Shown here piece after piece: positions 56,753 through 64,000 of a stretch of DNA of 64,000 nucleotides. Source of the DNA: Stereocaulon alpinum (lineage: Eukaryota > Ascomycota > Lecanoromycetes > Lecanorales > Stereocaulaceae); NCBI GenBank assembly GCA_018257865.1, contig JAEUBA010000067.1, positions 107,616 to 171,615 of the forward strand, written 5' to 3'. Positions within the stretch are counted from its first letter, which is position 1, and each line of letters starts with the position of its first letter. The position numbers and the translations under genes are program-made. Below the pieces are notes generated by a model, which saw only the letters and a list, made by a program, of their open reading frames with translations, did not search any database and was not told the DNA's origin.

Positions 56753-57825
56753 ATGGAGGACGTTGAATCACAAGTTCTTGCTCAAGAGACCCCAGCTAAA
56801 GACGTCTTCATCCCCCCATCCATTCACCAAGAAGCAATCCCAGCAGTAGGATCTTATACACACCATTCGCCAATTCCAGAGACTATTTCTCTTAACCTTT
56901 CAACAGAATGCGTTTTAGGGGTTGACGAAGCTGGGAGAGGGCCAGTGCTCGGTATGTACGTGCTGCGGACCGCTTTCAAAGTGATGGATTGACCGTAAGC
57001 ACAGGTCCTATGGTGTATGGTCTGCTCTATCTACCTCTCACGAAACACCGATCTCTCCTCGCTGAGACACATCACTTCGATGACTCCAAGGTCCTTACCC
57101 CAGTGGTCCGATCCTCACTCATGCAGGCTCTCTGCACAGCCGATACAGACCTTTACCAAAACTGTGGTTGGGCCACAAGGGTCATGTCAGCCCGAGACAT
57201 TTCTGCTGGCATGCTGAAACCAGCCGGCACCTACAATCTCAATGCTCAAGCTATGGACGCTACTATCGATTTGATCAAAGATGTCTTTGCGAAAGGGGTC
57301 AACGTCAGAGAGATCTACATCGATACAATTGGGAGCCCTGCGGTCTATCAAAAGAAGTTGGAACGGGTGTTCCCTACGACAATGATTACAGTCGCAAAGA
57401 AAGCTGATTCATTGTACCCCTGCGTCTCTGCGGCATCAGTCTGCGCGAAAGTTACTCGAGATGCTGCTCTTGAAGTTTGCTACCAGACGTATGCATCTGA
57501 TACTGTTGAGAGTGAAGAGCCCTGGGTATCAGCAGAGGGATGGGGGTCCGGATACCCATCAGATGCGCGGTGCAAAACCTGGTTGAAAGGCCACATAAAC
57601 CCTGTCTTCGGGTGGGGGAGTGAATGTCGGTTTAGCTGGGGAACAGCGAAGGATTTACTCGAAGCGAAAGGAAGCGGTACAAAGGTGGAGTGGCCGGTGG
57701 ACGATGATGAGCATGGCATGCGTGTGACAGATTTCTTCTCGATTCCCGCGGATCACGAACATGACCACGAACCTGACGAGCTCACCACTTGGTTTGGTAA
57801 ACCTGTACCTGAAGAGGTCTTTTAG
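56753..57825 (+). CDS. RNH201: RNase H2 catalytic subunit A
   Basis: Two exons (56753-56951, 57005-57825) give 339 residues. The type-2 RNase H core begins at CVLGVDEAGRGPVLGPMVYG, which the splice join completes and which carries the first metal-binding Asp-Glu. YIDTIGSPAVYQ holds the next, and KKADSLYPCVSAASVCAKV a conserved lysine and basic cluster. The GSGYPSDARCKTWL region is the expected substrate-binding part. It cuts RNA in RNA-DNA hybrids and removes single ribonucleotides from DNA, with partners B and C. The N-terminal 45 residues are less conserved. A Glu-rich C-terminus closes it. Confidence 0.95.
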
Positions 57826-58655
57826 AAGTTGATTACTTTCACTTTTGGGCCTAGCTCTCCTCGGGAAGGAATTGCTAAAAGTGGTCTCACCATCAAACAG
57901 CTTGGAAACCCATGCCTCTACACAAGGCGATATCAAGATCACATCGTGTCGAGTATCATCATACTGGCACAGTCGCGTGTCGGATCTTGACAAGATGCGG
58001 TTCTGACAGCTCGCAACTGGACGAGAGTCACGGACGCGCTGCGCCTTGAAGACAGCGTGTACCTAGTCTCTCACCATATCCTAAATTACAGGCCGGGTCA
58101 AAGGCAAGACGAATGGGTCCAAAGGCACCCTTTCCAGACCCAGAGGATGCAGCTTAGGGGCCGTTCAGGCGCTCTCGGCTTCCCCAAGAGAAACCTAACG
58201 ACTTTGACAAAACCCCCGCACCCGGATCTAGAATCATACAGAAGCATGGTCTGCTCTCGCCTCCGGCATGCTGCATCAGGCGACGCCTTATCCACACACC
58301 CTGGCAAGGTTGATCTGCATGCGCCACCCTTAGAGTGAAATGTAGAAATTAAGAAGCACAAAAGCCACTGGAGGATTGCGAATATGCCGGACATGGCTTT
58401 CTCGACTTTAGATTCTAATAAAAAATCTACTGGTAAATTAGGGGCGCAATGAGCGCGGCTCAAAGATCAACTTTCGCCCTTCTAGAACTCCTTCTGAAGG
58501 TCGACCCATCAACGTGTGCGATAGATTGAAGGTCGTAGAATCAGGTACGTAATAGAACAATACATCAGATTGGCTGCTCTGACCAGGAATCTGTACACGA
58601 AAACTGCAGTAGTCGATCCCCAAGGTATCTTACTAGATCGCCTCGAAATCTTTCC
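57826..58655. other. Convergent intergenic region
   Basis: 0.83 kb between RNH201 and PEX16. Frames seen do not match anything. Confidence 0.45.
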
Positions 58656-59843
58656 TTATAACGTTGCTGTTGAGAAGTAGTACTCATCCCAAAGATAATC
58701 ATAATCCTCCACAATGACCCCCACCATGTCCAGCAACGGCTTTCCCTTCAACTTGCCCGCAAAACCCTGTATCCACTGCCTCGTGATATTCTCGTAGAAA
58801 GCCCCTCGCATCCCCCACCACGCCATGCCCCAGCCCCTCCTCTTTAACTCTTCCCTCTCGACACCGCTTAGCCCCATTACACCGCCAACCACTCCCTCCC
58901 TGATAGCCTTCTTCGCAAACTGCCTTGACGCAACCTCCATCGCCAATCCCAGCGCCCATGGCCTCCAATCCCTCTTGTAGCCTTGACATCTCTGCAAAGC
59001 CAGCGCATATACCACAGGCCTCAATATCCACATGATTTCTGCGATCTGACCCTGTGCACTTGCTATCTTTCGCACCAGCCTCTTTGCGCTCTTGACCTCA
59101 TCCGCACTGATAACTCTCTTCCCAAGAAAATCCATAACGCTCTCCCCTCGCATTCCTGAATTCGATGGCATAGGCGGTAACTTCATCCCCGTCCTCGGCA
59201 TCCTCCATTCTACCTCCCCCGGTCCATTGCCCATCCCATCCCATCCCACATCTGGAGTGCTAGCAGCTTCGACATCTACCCTCCGCTCTTGCTTGTCGTC
59301 GCCCACACCTGTGCCAATGACGGACCTGCCGCCACTAGTCCTCCCCATACACAGCCTCAAGACCGCTTTCACGAGCTCAAGTATTACCACAACCCTCCAC
59401 CGCACTCTCTCCCCAGCCCTCTTCGCAAACATTTCACACAACAGCTGTGTGTACTGCACCGTCCTTAGTAGCGCCGCGCATCTCCTATAAAGCGGGCTCG
59501 TGATTGCACAGAACCGCTGGTACCTCGTTGCCGGCGATGGTGGTGATGGAGAAGGTAATAGGTGTGTATGATAAGCGGTGAGGAGCGCCAGGAAAGTGTG
59601 AAGGAATTCCGAGGCTATGGGAGTCTCATGAAAGCGGCCGGGGATGATGTATTGCAAGGAGCGGAGCGCGGATTCTATTTGCGAGACTTGCGACGCGTTG
59701 CTGCGCACGAAGGAAGCGTAGGTGTCTAGCCACTGGGAAGGAAGGGAGAGGTAGGTGGTGGGAATGTGGGTGCGGAGGCGGGTCGAGTGGGTTCCTGTGT
59801 TGGTAGACGAATCGGTGCTGAGGGTAGGGCGGTCGATGGCCAT
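58656..59843 (-). CDS. PEX16: Peroxisome biogenesis protein Pex16
   Basis: Single exon, 395 residues. N-terminal YLSLPSQWLDTYASFVRSNA and QVSQIESALRSLQYIIPGRF match the family. The central region contains the hydrophobic VRWRVVVILELVKAVLRLC membrane-associated part. The C-terminal half, AEIMWILRPVVYALALQRCQ, KRDWRPWALGLAMEVASRQF and ending LWDEYYFSTATL, matches fungal Pex16. A Pro/Ser-rich loop (about residues 100-120) and a Gly/Asp insert lie between. It sits on the peroxisome or ER membrane and helps insert other peroxisomal membrane proteins such as Pex3. Start MAIDRPTLST is the first in frame. Confidence 0.93.
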   Translation of the reverse strand: MAIDRPTLSTDSSTNTGTHSTRLRTHIPTTYLSLPSQWLDTYASFVRSNASQVSQIESALRSLQYIIPGRFHETPIASEFLHTFLALLTAYHTHLLPSPSPPSPATRYQRFCAITSPLYRRCAALLRTVQYTQLLCEMFAKRAGERVRWRVVVILELVKAVLRLCMGRTSGGRSVIGTGVGDDKQERRVDVEAASTPDVGWDGMGNGPGEVEWRMPRTGMKLPPMPSNSGMRGESVMDFLGKRVISADEVKSAKRLVRKIASAQGQIAEIMWILRPVVYALALQRCQGYKRDWRPWALGLAMEVASRQFAKKAIREGVVGGVMGLSGVEREELKRRGWGMAWWGMRGAFYENITRQWIQGFAGKLKGKPLLDMVGVIVEDYDYLWDEYYFSTATL

Positions 59844-60653
59844 GGTGAGGGTAGTAGAAAGGTCCGATGCAGTTTAGATAAGCCGGTATACTCGTAGATG
59901 AATAGCAGCAAAGGAGGTTAGAGGCCCACAGCTGAGGTGACCGGGACCGAGATAACGCGATGGTCAAGGGCCGAGGTAAAAATGGTCTCGGGACTTATTT
60001 CTTTAGAGATGTTCACCCCCCGAGCACTCCCCCTAAAGCCTGCCCTAGAGCTCGTCAGCTCGGCGACACAGTTCGACCTCAAAATCTGACGATCTTGCCG
60101 CACTGCTCCGAGACCACTACTTATGTGACCTGCTCTAAGGAGTTTCCAAGGACCATGCTTACTTGGTGCGGGGGGGGGAAATTCTCCTAGTGTGTTGAAA
60201 TCTTCTCTCTAGAAGGATCCGCCACCTAGCCGCCGAAACCTCGTAACGGTCTATTGATACATATGGCTGGAGCCTCTGCTCCTTCAAAGGCACCCTGAAG
60301 TCCGCTGCTTGGGCCCCAAGATTGTTCCCCAGAACCTGCCGGCTTGGCGCTTCAAGTGCAAATCAAAAGGTTGTCCCTGGGGCGGTTTCTAGGGGTCTCA
60401 GGGGTTCACGGGCTTTAGCTCTATTAGTGGACAGATTCCGAGTCGGAGCTGTTAGAGGATGAATTCTTCTGACCTTCAAATTTTACGAATGAAGAAGACC
60501 AATCATAAGTGCAACTTTTAGAGATGACTGCGATGCGGCTACAATATGGCCATTGAACATATCGTATTGCATTCACGCTGCATACAAATAGAGACCGATG
60601 TTTCTGCATCAATATGGAAATCAGAGAACAACCAGTGTCGGGGAAGCTGACCA
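59844..60653. other. Intergenic region
   Basis: 0.8 kb between Pex16 and the deaminase on the minus strand. Nine consecutive G at about 60170-60178. No gene recognised. Confidence 0.45.
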
Positions 60654-61175
60654 TCATCTTCCCTCAACCTCATGCCCTGTAGTAGAGACTTCCAGTATAC
60701 GATCGTGCATCCCCTCCACAATGGTGACCACGACGCCTGCATCCTCCAGTCTTTTCCTACCCACGTTCTCTCCAACGAATTTCTCCGGCTCTTTGATACC
60801 TACGTAGACGACTTTGATCGCGCCGTTGAGCCTCAAGATCCTCTCCACGCAAGTCCGGTTCCCACTCAACCTCTTGTTGCACGGCTCCATAGTCGTATAC
60901 AAGACCGTGTTCTTCGGTAGCACTTCGCCTATTCGGTCTTCTGGAAGGTTGTACTTCTGGGCCACTTTGATGAAGCAGCACTGCTCTGCATGTGTGCTCC
61001 CAGGATCTCCAAGAGAGTCCCTCGGCAATTCCAGAGAATAGCCAGTAGATAGAATCTCATTTTTGTCGGCATCGACGAGAACTGCTCCAATGCAAAATTT
61101 TGTGGGTGCAGGAGGCGAGAGACGCGCTCTGTCGAGGGCATGTTCCATGAATCCCTTGTGATCGCCGGCTGCCAT
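60654..61175 (-). CDS. Rib2-type pyrimidine (DRAP) deaminase
   Basis: Single exon, 173 residues. The zinc site is visible as STHAEQCCF (His-Ala-Glu) and MEPCNKRLSGNRTCVERIL, the spaced Cys pair typical of riboflavin-pathway deaminases. The N-terminus begins with HKGFMEHALDRARLSPPAP and an IGAVLVDADKNEILSTGYS strand. Yeast Rib2 fuses such a deaminase to a pseudouridine synthase; here only the deaminase part is present. It likely acts on the pyrimidine intermediate of riboflavin synthesis, or on another base. The start at 61175 fits the fold. It is the last intact gene before the AT-rich block. Confidence 0.88.
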   Translation of the reverse strand: MAAGDHKGFMEHALDRARLSPPAPTKFCIGAVLVDADKNEILSTGYSLELPRDSLGDPGSTHAEQCCFIKVAQKYNLPEDRIGEVLPKNTVLYTTMEPCNKRLSGNRTCVERILRLNGAIKVVYVGIKEPEKFVGENVGRKRLEDAGVVVTIVEGMHDRILEVSTTGHEVEGR

Positions 61176-61560
61176 ACTGAGTGCCAGGTAACTCGAACTT
61201 GTATTGCCAGAGGGACTTTGAATGTGTTGGTGGAACGTATGGATAGAGTCCGTGTGTCACAATGAAGGCAATAGACGAAAACCTGGACACAGCACCTCAC
61301 CCTCGCTTAATCTCGCGTGATACTGTTGTACCTAAGACTACATCAGCCGTGTGGAGTGAAGGCTCAGGCATTGGTCGCGCGTAGGAACCGCCAGCCAAGG
61401 GAGTAAGGTAATGTCGGGCTTTGCAGGTACAAATCGAAGACCCTGCTGTAAGAAGGTATCCAATACTAGAGGGTCGCCATTTCGAAGCGAAATTTTATAC
61501 TAAATATAGCTTTAAAGTGTTTGGATAGAGTTGTACAAATCTGTGCATAAAGACCTGTAT
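61176..61560. other. Transition zone to AT-rich block
   Basis: Ordinary composition with normal CpA and TpG counts, up to about 61560, where the composition changes abruptly. Confidence 0.55.
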
Positions 61561-62397
61561 AGAATTATATAGGATTTCCTAAATAGGTCTAGTCTAGTAG
61601 AATACTAATATTTTAGTCGATTTAGAACTTAGAAACTTTTATACTATAATAACTAATAATTAGTAAGTTATATAGATCCTATATAGGCTCCCTTATATAA
61701 AGTTATATAGTAGCCTACTAGATCTATATAAGCTTTATATAGAACTATAGACTATTATATAAAGTAATATAATATAACGTAGATAATAGTAAAGCTGTAT
61801 AGAGTCTTTTAGCTAAGTATATCTCTATTTTAGTTCTATACTAACCTATTTCCTTTCTATATAGACTTTTAATTTTTTATACCCTTTTTTACTAATTAAT
61901 ACTAATCTTAATAAATCTATACTAAACCGTAATATAATAGCCTTAGATAATAAAGAGGACGAATAACTATATACCTATCCGTCTAATTTTAGTATAAAAC
62001 TATACGCGAACGGTAAGACCTAGAAATTAGATATCTTATAAAAAGTAGAATAATTTATATAGGGGCTTAATAAAGTCCCTATAAAGACTATAAACATAGC
62101 TATATAGCCGGCCGTTAATAAAGTAATTTTATATATAGATAAAAAGTTAGTCTATATAGCTCCTTTACTATTCCTTATAATTTAATACTAATTAGTAAGA
62201 ATTTAAACCGACCGTATATTATTAAGGGCGTACTATTATAAAGCTATATAGCCTTATATAATTCTAGTAAGGAAGTATATATACCCTATATAAAAAATTT
62301 AAGTTCCTTTACGTCTTATCGTAGTAACGCACGGTTCTATAATAATATATACGTAAATTAATCCTTTATTAAGTCTTCTAGTAACTTTTAGAATATC

Positions 62398-62478
62398 TGA
62401 TAGCGATGATAACGAGCACGACGGGCGAATAGGCCTACTAGGCTAGACGAGCGATCACACTAGGTTATAAACCTAGCA
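62398..62478. other. Island retaining CpA/TpG inside the RIP block
   Basis: An 80-bp stretch with CpG, CpA and TpG (gatgat, gcacg, atcaca) between two strongly depleted segments. It may be a boundary between two inserts. Confidence 0.5.
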
Positions 62479-62499
62479 AAATAATATAAGATAGGGGGG

Positions 62500-64000
62500 G
62501 AGGAGAGAAGGGAGGTATTAGTAGTAAAGGTAGATAAGGAACGCGTCCTAACGCGATAATAAGGTAATAGTAATAATAGTAGAAACCTATTAAAGATCTA
62601 TAAGGCCCTTAAGGTAGGGAAAGAATTAAAGAAAGAATATAGTATATAAAGGCTATAGAATAGGCGCTACTAGAGTTTATAGAGAAGGTCTAGGGGATAC
62701 TATAGGTAAATATAAATAAGACTATATAAGGCTTTTTCTAGAATATAGTAGAAAGGATTATAGAGTATATATAGGAGAATACTATTAAAAGATATACTAT
62801 AAAGGAGTACTATAGCTAACTAATATATAAAGACTACCTAACTAGAAGGGTAAATAACAGCTAGGCGGATATAGCTTATATAGCCTAAAGGGGCTAAAAT
62901 ACTATCTACTTAGCTATACCTAAGGTAGAAGATATTAAGAAAGCGAAGTAGGTAACGGTTAGGATTAATAATACTAGCGAAAAGATATAGATAGCTATAG
63001 TAACTCTTCCCTAATTAGTATAAATATTTAGGGGAGTAGGGGGAGTAGCTAAGGAGATTATTATAATAAGGAGGATTATAGGGGGGGATATTATTCTCTA
63101 GATAGCCTTAGTAAAGGCTAGGGAGGAGTTAGAGAAGGATAATAGGTAGGTAAAGAGACTCTATAGGTTAGTAAGAGTCCTTTAAAAGATAGTAATAGTA
63201 GCGATCTATAGAGTAGAAAAAATAATAGATATAAAGGACTAATAAGGGATCTTTAAAATCCTAAGAAAAGATAATAGGAAGCTTTACTTAGAGTTAGAGA
63301 TAATAAAGGCTAAATAGCCTATATTTATATTAAAGCTAGATATACTTAGGAGGGAGAAGAGATTCTCTATACTAATAATTAAGGTCCTAAGCCTAGAGGT
63401 AGCGAACCGGCTTATTATAGAGGGGATAGTAGTAGAGAATAGCCTCCTCTTCTATAATTACTAAGAGAGAGAAGCTACCCCTAAGTAATATTTTAACTAC
63501 TATAGGTATAGATATATTATTAAGGCGTATAAATACCCTACCTACTATAGGATATACGCCTAAAACTATATAACTAATAATTATATAGAAAGAGCTAGCA
63601 GTAAGTCTAAGTACGTAGTATATAAAGGGGAGTACTTAGTATAAAGTAAAACCTACTTAATCTAATAGAAGGAGAATACTAAGGCTAGGTAAAGAATTAA
63701 GTATAAGCTAAAATACTTTAAAGAGACCCTAAAGTAATACTTAGTAGGGCTTATACCAGCGATACTAAAAAGGATTAGCTTAGAAGGGTAATATAAAGTA
63801 ATCTCTAAAGGGAAGAGGAAGGCCTTAGAGGATATAATAGATAAGCCTTAGAAAGGAATTAGGGAGGTAGTAAAGAGGGGATAACTAATAACCCTCTCTA
63901 AAGTAGAATAAGGGTAATAGCCCCTATCTATAGAGAGGATTAGTCTAATAAATACCCTTAAGTAGACTTTAGAAGTAGTAAAGACTACTAAGACTACCTA
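62500..64000 (+). pseudogene. LINE-type (Tad-like) ORF1 relic with three zinc knuckles
   Basis: In one forward frame, codons of TAT or TAC stand exactly where zinc ligands should be. TGT, TGC, CAT and CAC all become TAY by RIP. Knuckle 1 has ligand positions at 63489, 63498, 63513 and 63528 (CX2CX4HX4C). Knuckle 2 is 63546, 63555, 63567, 63582 (CX2CX3HX4C). Knuckle 3 is 63612, 63621, 63633, 63654 (CX2CX3HX6C). This three-finger arrangement is that of ORF1 in fungal non-LTR retrotransposons. Between them, unmutated codons still read Phe-Asn, Lys-Ala and Ala as expected. ORF2 (endonuclease and reverse transcriptase) would lie beyond the right edge. Tad clade is inferred. Confidence 0.7.

Larger units (their letters stand above)
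61561..64000. mobile_element. RIP-mutated transposon block
   Basis: 2.4 kb of TA-dominated sequence with no open frame of useful length. CpA and TpG are almost absent: I count 2 CpA and 1 TpG in 61561-62398, and 3 CpA and no TpG in 62521-64000, while TpA is extremely frequent. This is the mark of repeat-induced point mutation on both strands. From about 62480 the top strand is also G/A-rich. The region holds a LINE-type ORF1 relic, described separately. It runs off the right edge. Confidence 0.88.

Noticed and set aside
58057..58338. 93-codon plus-strand frame
   Set aside because: Lies in the tail-to-tail gap, overlaps an equally long antisense frame, no family match.
61500..62400. Identification of the left RIP segment as a specific element
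   Set aside because: Too few unmutated codons remain to tell a LINE, LTR or DNA transposon apart.

Overview
The window comes from a filamentous ascomycete (Pezizomycotina). A Dothideomycete-like fungus is my best guess, with low confidence at class level. The grounds are compact spliced genes with short GT-AG introns (mostly 45-90 bp), fungal-type proteins (Nce101, a BYS1-domain secreted protein, Pcf11, Mif2, Hook, Pex16), and a terminal AT-rich block carrying the extreme CpA/TpG loss typical of repeat-induced point mutation (RIP).

Layout. 0.3-3.5 kb: a divergent pair, a PAQR/hemolysin-III receptor (-) and a DUF829/TMEM53-like protein (+). 4.4-9.8 kb: a cytochrome P450 and an MFS transporter on the minus strand, both with otherwise coherent gene structures broken by in-frame stops that fit C-to-T changes in CpA context. 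They look like the remains of a small metabolic gene pair. 11.2-21 kb: a fatty-acid desaturase, Pcf11, a small I9-type protease inhibitor, and a Hook-family dynein adaptor. 21.3-27.5 kb: an 800-residue orphan protein, Nce101, Atg8, and coproporphyrinogen III oxidase (divergent from Atg8). 27.5-34.4 kb: mostly intergenic with a 44-base C run, then a BYS1-domain secreted protein and a GMC oxidoreductase. 34.9-42.1 kb: adenylate kinase, a 2.5 kb gene-free stretch, an unrecognised protein preceded by four in-frame 93-bp repeats, a 51/204-bp satellite, and a SWIM-domain protein. 43-59.8 kb: secreted lipase, ubiquitin protease, Trm9, Myb-domain protein, tubulin cofactor B, Mif2/CENP-C, RNase H2A, Pex16. 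60.6-61.2 kb: a Rib2-type deaminase. 61.56-64 kb: heavily mutated transposon DNA in which the zinc-knuckle array of a LINE-type ORF1 is still readable from the spacing of its codons.

Most genes are housekeeping and do not form one pathway: chromosome segregation, mRNA 3' end formation, autophagy, heme, tRNA modification, peroxisome biogenesis, tubulin folding, genome maintenance. The accessory content is the decayed P450/MFS pair, the secreted enzymes and the RIP block. The most unusual item is the region around 38.4-39.2 kb: 684 nt without any ATG, open in frame with the downstream protein and containing the four repeats. I found no clear evidence of a wholly new multi-gene system.
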